A stretch of DNA of 64,000 nucleotides, from positions 1-64,000 of the forward strand of contig CALAEV010000005.1 of assembly GCA_937892525.1 (NCBI GenBank), given 5' to 3'. Source of the stretch: an uncultured Clostridia bacterium (GTDB lineage: Bacteria; Bacillota; Clostridia; Oscillospirales; Acutalibacteraceae). Made by a program: the position numbers and the translations under genes. The stretch's first letter is position 1. Each line of letters begins with the position of its first letter. A model generated the notes under the pieces. It searched no databases, had not been told where the DNA came from, and was given only the letters and a program-made list of their open reading frames with translations. Below, one piece after another: positions 42,680-50,600 of this stretch.

Positions 42680-42893
42680 ACAAATTGGAATTTGTCTAAC
42701 TTTTCCAATCGCAAGATTGGATTTTATCTTTTAATTGATTAAAAGGTTTCATCGAATTTATTCGATTTCATCATCCGTAGGATGATTTCATTTATAAACA
42801 CAGTTATTAAATGAAATCTGTCTTCGACAGATGAAATCACTTCGTGATGAAATCCTCGTTTTCTCGGATGAAATCTGCCGTTGGCAGTTGATT
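42680..42893. repeat. Ladder of nine different short palindromes
   Basis: A gene-free stretch made of consecutive hairpins of different sequence: ACAAATTggAATTTGT, CCAATCgcaaGATTGG, CTTTTAATtgATTAAAAG, ATCGAAtttaTTCGAT, ATCATCCgtaGGATGAT, ATCTGTCttcGACAGAT, ATCACttcGTGAT, an ATCC...GGAT pair and CTGCCgttGGCAG. In the second half, arms start ATC and end GAT and the hairpins are joined by GAA or TTC. There are no identical repeat units as in CRISPR. Confidence 0.75.
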
Positions 42894-42924
42894 ATTTATC
42901 CCGACAAACTATAATTTACCACAT

Positions 42925-42952
42925 AAAAAAGCCACTCGGAATGAGTGGCTTT
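42925..42952 (-). terminator. Terminator of the surface-protein locus
   Basis: AAAGCCACTC (42928-42937) pairs with GAGTGGCTTT (42943-42952), followed by a T-run on the minus strand. It is the only clear terminator downstream of the promoter at 53688-53716 within the locus. Confidence 0.88.
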
Positions 42953-42970
42953 AATTATTTGGTTAAATCT

Positions 42971-44050
42971 TTATTCTGTAATAACTTCGCGTTCATCTTC
43001 TTCGTCTTTTCTGCGTTTGAAGATAAGAATAATGAAGAAGAATAAGCTTAATACCATCATTGAACCCACAACAAGCGGATTTTCAAAAAGCTCAACAAAT
43101 GTGTCTGGAATAGGTATAATTGGTGTTGGTTTAACCGGTCCACCAATTGTAATTATAACACCATCTCCATCCTCATCTTTTGGGTCTTTATCAGGCTTTC
43201 CGTCAGGGTCGTCATCAGGTGTACTACCTGGTGTGTCATCATCAGGGTCACTTCCGTCAGGTGTATCGTTTGGGTCACCATCTGGGTCTTCAAAATCAGG
43301 ATTATCAGGGTCACCTGGGTCTGTATCATCAGGGTCTATGTCAGGCTTGCCATCGTTATTATTATCAAGTATATGGAAATCAAGATAAATCTTATCTGCG
43401 TCAAGAGGTACAATAACTACTTGTGTACCGTCAGATGCTGTTGTAAGCTCAGGCTCGTCAACATCTGCTCTAACTATTACAAAAGATGTATTTGCAAGCA
43501 CTTCGCCATCTTTTGAAATCTGCACAAGGTGTTTACCGTCAGCAATATCTTCAACAGAGTATCTACCGTCTGCGTTAGTTTTTGCCGTTACACTGCCGAA
43601 ATCGAAACTTAAAGTTGCACCTTTAAGTTCTTTATCTCCAAAATACACAGTACCTTCAATATCTACCTTGCCACAGTTGTCATTTGCGTCGTCAGAGCAC
43701 TTTTCAAATGCAAACTCAACAAGGATATCTGTATTAATATCTGTGATTTTAAGATTTCCGTCTATATACTGATTTGTTACATCAGTGCCGTTGATTTCAA
43801 TGGTATCAAGATGATATCCATTTTTCAAAACTGCACCAAGGTCGATTTCACCAAATCTGTTAATTTTGAATTGTGTACCATCAGGGCAAAGTTTACCATT
43901 TACAAGCACATAACCACCATCGTTATAAACAACGGTTACTGTATGCTCATCAGGAACAACAGTTGAAATAGTTGTATTACTTGCAAATGACGGTATAGCC
44001 ATAGCAAACACCATAGCTAATGCCATAATAATACTTAATGCTTTTTTCAA
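42971..44050 (-). CDS. Membrane-anchored surface protein with Asp/Pro-rich stalk
   Basis: A 359-residue exported protein, last gene of the surface locus. It has a signal peptide (SIIMALAMVFAMAIPSFA), an N-terminal beta domain (HTVTVVYNDGGYVLVNG) and a CnaB/carboxypeptidase-regulatory-like domain (about 128-195, GTVYFGDKELKGATLSF). A stalk of about 70 residues rich in Asp, Pro and Gly follows, including DNNNDGKPD and DEDGDGV loops that could bind calcium. It ends with a membrane segment (about 322-342) and a charged tail (KRRKDEEDEREV). No sortase motif is present. The start is TTG behind GGAGG (9 nt). It could anchor the small secreted paralogues upstream; this is inference. Confidence 0.87.
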   Translation of the reverse strand: MKKALSIIMALAMVFAMAIPSFASNTTISTVVPDEHTVTVVYNDGGYVLVNGKLCPDGTQFKINRFGEIDLGAVLKNGYHLDTIEINGTDVTNQYIDGNLKITDINTDILVEFAFEKCSDDANDNCGKVDIEGTVYFGDKELKGATLSFDFGSVTAKTNADGRYSVEDIADGKHLVQISKDGEVLANTSFVIVRADVDEPELTTASDGTQVVIVPLDADKIYLDFHILDNNNDGKPDIDPDDTDPGDPDNPDFEDPDGDPNDTPDGSDPDDDTPGSTPDDDPDGKPDKDPKDEDGDGVIITIGGPVKPTPIIPIPDTFVELFENPLVVGSMMVLSLFFFIILIFKRRKDEEDEREVITE

Positions 44051-44095
44051 TGAAATCCACCTCCTTAATTATTTTCTTATTATAAAAACAATTAA

Positions 44096-44593
44096 TTAAG
44101 CTTCATAAGCTACTGTGTATGTGATTGTACCAGTATATGCGCCAACGGGAGCAGCGTCGAAACCTGCAACTGTAATTTTTGCGTCTGTACCACCAACATC
44201 AGATGCTTTTGCACCGTTATTTACGCCTGTAAATGTTGTTTCACCTGCACCAGTAAGTGTGTATTTAAGTGTTGCTGTTGTTTCATCGTTAGTCATAACG
44301 CCATTGTTTGCATCGTCAGTATCTGAGTCATAGTTTACTGCAACTTTAAGGCTTGCACCAACGAGAAGCTGTGATGTAACTGTATAGCCTACTTCATAAG
44401 CTGTTGTTTCATCATCCCAAGCAACAGAAATTGTTGCAGGAATTTCAACGGTATATGATGTGTCAGTTGATTCGTTAAATGATGTTTCAACGTTTACTGT
44501 ATTGTCGCCAAGACCAGCTGTTGCTGCAAATGCAGGAACTGCAACGGCCATCATCATTACGAGTGCTAATGCAATAGAAATAATCTTTTTCAT
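44096..44593 (-). CDS. Small secreted IPA-W domain protein, paralogue 7 of the array
   Basis: A 165-residue exported protein. A signal peptide ending VPAFA (about 1-23) is followed by a single beta-rich domain. The shared pattern is YTVEIPATISVAW, YTVTSQLLVGASLKVAV, then YTLTGAGETTF and a final YTGTITYTVAYE. The closing APVGAYTGTITYTV matches the C-terminus of the 1711-residue protein (APVGAYSTQLTYTV) better than the other six do. The mature part lacks cysteine. AAAGGAG lies 8 nt before the ATG. No catalytic motif is visible; a structural role is inferred. Confidence 0.85.
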   Translation of the reverse strand: MKKIISIALALVMMMAVAVPAFAATAGLGDNTVNVETSFNESTDTSYTVEIPATISVAWDDETTAYEVGYTVTSQLLVGASLKVAVNYDSDTDDANNGVMTNDETTATLKYTLTGAGETTFTGVNNGAKASDVGGTDAKITVAGFDAAPVGAYTGTITYTVAYEA

Positions 44594-44620
44594 AATTGTT
44601 TACTCCTTTGAGTATAAAAA

Positions 44621-45106
44621 TTAAACGATTTCTGCTGTGAATGTAAGTGTATCTGTGTAGTTATCGATTGCAACTGATTTCCAATCATCAAGAGCAACTT
44701 TAACTGTTACGCTTGCAGTATCATCATAAACTGCTGATGGTGCTGTAAATGTTGCGTTATCAAGTGTGTAAGCAAGTTCGCCACCATTACTTGTCATTTT
44801 GTAAGCTGCGTCAGCGTCAGCAACTGTAACTTTAACAGCTTCGCCTGTTTTAAGCTGGCTTGCAACTGTATATTCAATGTCTTTTGATTCTGTTTCCCAA
44901 GGAAGTGTCTGAGTTGCAGGAATTGTAACTGTGTACCAAGCAACTTCAGTATCGCCGATACCGTCGTTATCAGTATCTTTCTTTGTGTCTGTATTGATGA
45001 TTGTGTCGTTACCTGCGTTTGAGCCACCTGTAACAGCAGCAAAAGCAGGAACGCAAATTGCCATCATCATTACGAGTGCCATAGCAATTGCTAAAATCTT
45101 TTTCAT
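44621..45106 (-). CDS. Small secreted IPA-W domain protein, paralogue 6 of the array
   Basis: A 161-residue exported protein with a signal peptide ending CVPAFA. Before the common domain it has DTDNDGIGDTEV, a calcium-loop-like insert shared with paralogue 2 (46624-47124). The domain then reads YTVTIPATQTLPW, YTVASQLKTGEAVKVTV, YTLDNATFTAPS and YTDTLTFTAEIV. AGAGG precedes the ATG. It lies 26 nt after paralogue 5 with no terminator between. Confidence 0.85.
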   Translation of the reverse strand: MKKILAIAMALVMMMAICVPAFAAVTGGSNAGNDTIINTDTKKDTDNDGIGDTEVAWYTVTIPATQTLPWETESKDIEYTVASQLKTGEAVKVTVADADAAYKMTSNGGELAYTLDNATFTAPSAVYDDTASVTVKVALDDWKSVAIDNYTDTLTFTAEIV

Positions 45107-45132
45107 TTTATTTACCTCTTTTTAATTTGATG

Positions 45133-45597
45133 TTAAATATTTGTAAGCTCCGCACTAAATGTTAATGTTCCTACATAGTTGTCAATTGAAGCTTTATCCC
45201 AATTAGCAGTAGGAATTTGCACCACTACGCTTGATTTTTCTGCATTTTCAGGAAGAATAACAGATTTTGTTGTAGTGTACTGATTTGTACCACTCTTTAA
45301 TGAATATTCAAGGAATGCCGTATTTGCTGCATTTTTCATTTTACCGTCAGCATCAGCATCAACTGTAACTTTTACGCCTTTACCTGTTGCTAACTGGCTG
45401 TAAATTGAATATTCAACTGCTTTTTCGGTTTGTCCCCAAGTAATTGTTGCAGTAGCAGGAATTGTTACTGTAAAAGATGCGCCAACTGTTGAGCCGTCAA
45501 CTCTTACAGGAGTACTACCAACATATTCAGCAAATACAGGAACACAAATTGTGAACATTAACACGATTGCAAGAGCCAATGAAAGTACTTTTTTCAT
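45133..45597 (-). CDS. Small secreted IPA-W domain protein, paralogue 5 of the array
   Basis: A 154-residue exported protein, the second shortest paralogue. The signal peptide ends CVPVFA. The domain reads FTVTIPATATITW, YSIYSQLATGKGVKVTV, YSLKSGTNQYTTT and YVGTLTFSAELTN. It has no calcium-loop insert and a very short N-terminal strand (STPVRVDGST). GAGGG precedes the ATG. Confidence 0.85.
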   Translation of the reverse strand: MKKVLSLALAIVLMFTICVPVFAEYVGSTPVRVDGSTVGASFTVTIPATATITWGQTEKAVEYSIYSQLATGKGVKVTVDADADGKMKNAANTAFLEYSLKSGTNQYTTTKSVILPENAEKSSVVVQIPTANWDKASIDNYVGTLTFSAELTNI

Positions 45598-45617
45598 ATT
45601 AAGCCCTCATTTCAAAA

Positions 45618-46085
45618 TTATGCATTAACAAGTTCTGCTTCAAATGTGATTGTTCCTTCATAAGTTGCAATTGAAGCAGCTGCCCATTCGCTTGCATCAA
45701 TTGTAAGATTGAATGCATGAGGTTCGTTGTTTACAACTGCACTTTTTGCAAGACCTGTTGTAGCGTCAGCAACTGCAAATTCGATTGTTTCGTTTGCAGC
45801 GTTTGTAAGGTCTTTTGATTTTGCAAGAGTAACTTTTACGCGTTTGTCTGTCTGCACCTGACTTGTAATCTTGTATGTGCCTTCTTTTGTTGTATCGCCC
45901 CAAATAAGGTCAACTGATGCAGGGATTTCTACTGAATATGTGCCGTCGCCTTTATCTTTAACACCGTCAACTAAAACTGTTGAATTGCCTGACTGTGTTG
46001 TAGCATTAAGTGTGCCTGCAAAAGCAGGAACCATAATCGCCATCATCATAACAAGAGCAAGAGCAATTGAAATAATTTTTTTCAT
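45618..46085 (-). CDS. Small secreted IPA-W domain protein, paralogue 4 of the array
   Basis: A 155-residue exported protein. The signal peptide ends MVPAFA, and the mature N-terminus LNATTQSGNSTVLVDG is nearly shared with paralogue 3 (LNATTQSGTAQV), suggesting a recent duplication. The domain reads YSVEIPASVDLIW, YKITSQVQTDKRVKVTL and YEGTITFEAELVN. TAGGAG precedes the ATG. Confidence 0.85.
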   Translation of the reverse strand: MKKIISIALALVMMMAIMVPAFAGTLNATTQSGNSTVLVDGVKDKGDGTYSVEIPASVDLIWGDTTKEGTYKITSQVQTDKRVKVTLAKSKDLTNAANETIEFAVADATTGLAKSAVVNNEPHAFNLTIDASEWAAASIATYEGTITFEAELVNA

Positions 46086-46110
46086 AAATCTTATCTCCTA
46101 AATGTTAAAA

Positions 46111-46593
46111 TTAAGCGTCAACAACTGTTGATGTGAATGTAAGTGTGTCGCTATATTCATCAATAGCTGCACCATTCCATGCTGATTCTTCAACAACAAT
46201 GCTATATGTGAATGTTGCATTTTCAGCTTTAACAACAGGGCTTGTTGTTTTTGCTGTAGTTGTACCAGTAAGTGTGTAAGCAAGAGTAGCGTTTGTAGCG
46301 TTTAACATATTAAATCCGTCGCCAGTATCAGCAACTACTACCTGAACAGCTTTACCTGTTCTGAGATTTGAGTCAACTGAATAGCTGAAGTTTGTTGTAA
46401 CTGTGTTCCAAACAATGTTCATTGTTGCAGGGTAAGTAACTGTGTAAGTACCGTCGCCTGTGATTGCAGATGTATCTGTAACTACCTGTGCAGTACCTGA
46501 CTGTGTTGTAGCATTAAGTTCAGCTGCAAATGCTGGAACCATAATAGCCATCATCATAACAAGTGCCATTACTAAAGAAATAACTTTTTTCAT
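46111..46593 (-). CDS. Small secreted IPA-W domain protein, paralogue 3 of the array
   Basis: A 160-residue exported protein. The signal peptide ends MVPAFA. The domain reads YTVTYPATMNIVW, YSVDSNLRTGKAVQVVV, AYTLTGTTTAKTTS and YSDTLTFTSTVVD. YPA replaces IPA here and in paralogue 1. AAAGGAG precedes the ATG. It sits 30 nt from its neighbour on the promoter side. Confidence 0.85.
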   Translation of the reverse strand: MKKVISLVMALVMMMAIMVPAFAAELNATTQSGTAQVVTDTSAITGDGTYTVTYPATMNIVWNTVTTNFSYSVDSNLRTGKAVQVVVADTGDGFNMLNATNATLAYTLTGTTTAKTTSPVVKAENATFTYSIVVEESAWNGAAIDEYSDTLTFTSTVVDA

Positions 46594-46623
46594 AATCTAT
46601 ATCTCCTTTAATTATTTATAAAA

Positions 46624-47124
46624 TTATACTCTTTCAATTTCTGCTGTGTATGTGAGAATATCTTTGTATTCTTCAACAACTGCTGAATTCCAGTTATCTG
46701 CAGTAATATTAACATTAACTGTCTTTGTTGCTGCAGGATAAATTGTAGGTACTGTTGAATTGAAAGCAGCGCCTTCGCCTACGAGAGCGTATGCAATTTC
46801 ATAAGCACCGTCATTTGTTTTCATAACGCCTGCGCCTGTTACTGTAACTTTAACTCTACCATCTCTCTTAAGGTGTGATTCAACTGTGTATGAAACATCA
46901 GTGTTTTCTGTACCCCAAGGGATTGTTGTGTCTGCAGGAATTGTAACTGTGTATTCTTCTGCATCTGTGTCGCCGATACCGTCGTCGTCAGTATCTTTTA
47001 ATGTTGATGTGTTGATGATAACATCTGCCTCATCAGGATTTGCATTAAGTTCTACTGCAAATGCAGGAACACAAACAAGCATCATCATAACAAGTGCCAT
47101 TGCGAGTGATAAAATCTTTTTCAT
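46624..47124 (-). CDS. Small secreted IPA-W domain protein, paralogue 2 of the array
   Basis: A 166-residue exported protein, the longest small paralogue. The signal peptide ends CVPAFA. The insert DTDDDGIGDTDA resembles calcium-binding thrombospondin-type-3 loops and is shared with paralogue 6. The domain reads YTVTIPADTTIPW, YTVESHLKRDGRVKVTV and YKDILTYTAEIER. AAAGGAG precedes the ATG. Confidence 0.85.
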   Translation of the reverse strand: MKKILSLAMALVMMMLVCVPAFAVELNANPDEADVIINTSTLKDTDDDGIGDTDAEEYTVTIPADTTIPWGTENTDVSYTVESHLKRDGRVKVTVTGAGVMKTNDGAYEIAYALVGEGAAFNSTVPTIYPAATKTVNVNITADNWNSAVVEEYKDILTYTAEIERV

Positions 47125-47163
47125 AATTGTTTTCTCCTTTATATAAAGATTAAATTTACTATT

Positions 47164-47613
47164 TTAGACCGCATCGGTATATTCAGCAGTGAATGTTAAA
47201 ATATCACTGTGTTTACCACTTGCAGCATGAAGCCATTCATTATCTTCAACCTCTACTGAAAGAGTGAAGCTTTCACCATAATCACCAGGGAAGAAAGAGA
47301 TGTCTTCATTAAGCAAACTGTATGCGATAGTTTTCTCACTATCTTTTTCGTTTACAAGTTTGAACTCATTTTGTGAAGAAACTGAAACCTTGACCATTTT
47401 GTCAGGGTCAATAAGCATTTTTGTTGCTGTTACTTCACCAATATCCATAGCAGTTGTCTGCCACGGAATTTCAATGTCTGCAGGATAAGTCAACTCGTAT
47501 TCTACTGCGTCAGCCTTTGTGGAAATCTCCATTGACTGGCTACCTGCGAATACTGGTGTAACGCAAAGTGTAAGCATTACAATTGCTAATCCTACGGAAA
47601 AGAATTTTTTCAT
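47164..47613 (-). CDS. Small secreted IPA-W domain protein, paralogue 1 of the array
   Basis: A 149-residue exported protein and the most divergent paralogue. The signal peptide ends VTPVFAG. The domain reads YELTYPADIEIPW, a drifted middle with MVKVSVSSQNEF, and HSDILTFTAEYTD. The ATG at 47613 (MKKFFSVGLAIVM) is chosen over the in-frame one at 47622, which lies only 2 nt after the GGAGG. It follows the 1711-residue gene by 21 nt. Confidence 0.83.
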   Translation of the reverse strand: MKKFFSVGLAIVMLTLCVTPVFAGSQSMEISTKADAVEYELTYPADIEIPWQTTAMDIGEVTATKMLIDPDKMVKVSVSSQNEFKLVNEKDSEKTIAYSLLNEDISFFPGDYGESFTLSVEVEDNEWLHAASGKHSDILTFTAEYTDAV

Positions 47614-47634
47614 TTCTGTCATCTCCTCCCCTTA

Positions 47635-50600
47635 TTAACTTGTTACGTCGACTGTATAAGTCAACTGCGTACTATATGCGCCAACAGGAGCATTGTCCCA
47701 AGCGGTTTGCTCAATCTTAATGCTTGGTTTATCTGGTGGTGTTGTGCCTGCTGCCACATCGCCTGTAAATGTTGTTTCTTTAAAGTTTGTTGCTGTGAAA
47801 GCAAGTGTATGTGTGCCTGTTGAATCAACAAGCTTACCTGCTTCTGCACCTGAATCTTCAACACTTACTAAAAGTTTTTTGTTAGCAAGTGATGCTTCAA
47901 CTGAGTAAGAAACATCAACATTATCAGTTGTGTCCCAATCAACCTGAACTTTTGCAGGGATTGTAACTGTGTAAGCTGTAGCAAGTGTACCAGTAAATGT
48001 TACAGGTAATTCCAGTGTTGCAATCGGAACAAGGTCTGCGCCTGTAAGCCCCGCATCAATATCTGCAGTTTCATAAACATTAAAGGTAATTGAGCCTTCA
48101 TAAACTGCATCTTTAGGAACGTTCATTGCAATATCAGGGTCAACTGCAATCTGAAGCGGAATTCTTGTAAAGACTTCGTCAGGATACAAGTTATCGTATT
48201 CTCCCAATGTCAACGGAGTATCTGCTGTAAGACCATCAACTGTGAATGAATTAAGGTCAGCAAATGTTGTGCCCGAAGTTTGTGTAAGCTTTAAGTCTGA
48301 AACAGCTTGAAGTGTAACTGTTGTGTCAAGCAATGCTGCAATATACGACAAATCAACATAAGCAATATCTTTCATTGACTCTTCGTCGTTATTATTAAGT
48401 GCAACCGTAGTCAATGAACTACCATCTGTTTCAGCATCCATAATTGTAATATCACTTACAGAGAACAATCTGACAATTTTCTGTTCAAGCTCATAAAGCT
48501 CTTCAACATTATAATAAGCAGGTAAAAATGAGTTGTATTCGTCAAGAATGTCTTTTACATATTGAAGCTCATCTGCTGAGAAACGAACCCTGTTTTCAAT
48601 ATGTTCACTTGCAATATTATAAACTGTCTGCAATTTTTCTTGGAAAGCAAGAATACCACCTTTTATTTCCTCACCATCAATGTTATAGGTTTCGGTATTT
48701 TTAAGGAAATATGTGAAACCACGAGAAGTATTTTGAAGCTGTGGATAAATTGAACCGTCGTCAATAGAAGTTTTTGAATAATATTGTAACGGACTATAGT
48801 TATCTCCAAAGAATTTTTTTACACTATCTCTGTCAGCGATGCTTAAGAAATTACCAATTTTGTAGTTATCAGAATCAGTAACACTTTCGTCCTTATCATC
48901 AAGTTTACCATCACCGTTATAGTCATACTTCACAGTATAAAGACCTGTGATTTCAGGTAAGAAAGTAAGAGCGTCTGTCTTAATGCTTTCCAAACTCTTC
49001 AAGCACCTCATTGCTGCATTATAAGCATTTAGGAAGCCTGCGTCCTTCACCTGTTGCTTTTCTGCAACGGAATAATATATGTAAGAGTTATTGTAAAATT
49101 CTTCAAGCTGAACTGCCAGTTCTGCTGTTAAGCCGTAGGCTGCGTAATTTGGTACGGCCTCTGGTTTGCCGTTTTCATTTGTAACAATAACAAACCCTGG
49201 ATATGGAAGGTCATAATCTTTAATTATGTTGCCTTCGGCATCTTTTTCTACATCTTCAACCTTCGCTCCAGTTGCATCTGAATTCAAATTATTTGTAATC
49301 CATGTTACCAAATTATTTGCTGTAGTGTCCGGTTGAGGAATGTTTGAAGGATTGTTAATGTAAGTAGTGTACAATTCAAGTTTCTTATAAGATTCTTCTA
49401 CAAACTGCTTCTGAACATCAGGAAGTGTGTTGTAAATTGCCTGTGCAGCCTGAACTCTTTCAGAAAGTGTAATTTCATCATAAGGGTCGATTGCAGTAAC
49501 TGCATCTTCAAACTGTTTTGCAGGAAGTGATTTTGCACCAAATACTTCTGCATAAGATTTGTCATTTCTGCTTGAAGCAGCACTATATGAATCAGGTGAA
49601 TAAGAAAAACCAACATTATCAATTACAATTGACTTTTCATCCATATCCGTTGGATTTGCACCACCGATACAGAACTGTACAGCAAAAATATTGTTAAGAA
49701 GGTCTGCGTCCTGATCAAGCATTTTACTACTTACATCGTTGATTTTTTGCTTTATGTGATAAAGAGGAATCATTAAGTAGCCTTTATAGCCCTCTATCTT
49801 GTTAAAATCAACGCCTTGGTCTGTTGCTGTTTCCTGATTACCTGCCGAGTTGAATACCCATCGGCTTGTAGTGTAAATAATTTCCCACTCACCAGTTTCA
49901 TTATCAAGAATCCAATATTTACGGTCCGCACCATTGATAATACCAGTATCCACACGGCACTTAACATGATTTCCGTCTCCGTCCCTTGTGAAAACATTAA
50001 CAGTAAAGTAGAAGTTTTTAATCTGAGTAAAGTCAACATAGAAAATCAATGCAAGCGGAACACTATTGGATGTCGCAGCACTATATGTTTGTGCAAGACC
50101 GCCAAGATTTTCGCTTCTCATACTATTACTGTAATCAGAGCCTATCGGATTACCATCCTTTGTTACAGTAACAGTATGGAAAACATCATTATTTTCAGAT
50201 GCTGTAAAGGATGAGTCGGAATAAAGATTTACACCCTTAGAATGTAAGTAACCATCATTTGTAACAGTTGCCCAAGAAGCATTATAATTTAGTTTACCAT
50301 CCATTGCTTCTTGGCTCTTATCACTATCTGTTGTTACGTATCCATAATAGTCACTGTCAGTAATATTATCATTACCATTTGTAGTATATGTAACAAGGCC
50401 CTTAGTATGTCGCCAGTCGTTTGCAAGGTTACTTGTACCGCCCGCAACAGCCGTTGTATAAGCATCCTTGTTATCTTCAAGTTGCCATGCTTTCTCGCCA
50501 AGTTCATGGTTTTCAAAGTCATTGAATACTATGAACGGATTATCGGCAAGTCGCTGACCAACAATGAATTCGTCTTCTGTTTTTTCACCACCATCAAGAA

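Noticed and set aside
42680..42893. CRISPR array
   Set aside because: The hairpins differ from each other, have no constant repeat with equal spacers, and no cas genes are near.
42945..43388. 147-residue plus-strand Ser/Gly/Pro-rich frame
   Set aside because: It is the complement of the Asp/Pro stalk codons of the 42971-44050 gene and has no start signals of its own.
47614..47622. Start of paralogue 1 at 47622
   Set aside because: The GGAGG is only 2 nt from that ATG; the next ATG at 47613 has good spacing and matches the paralogues.
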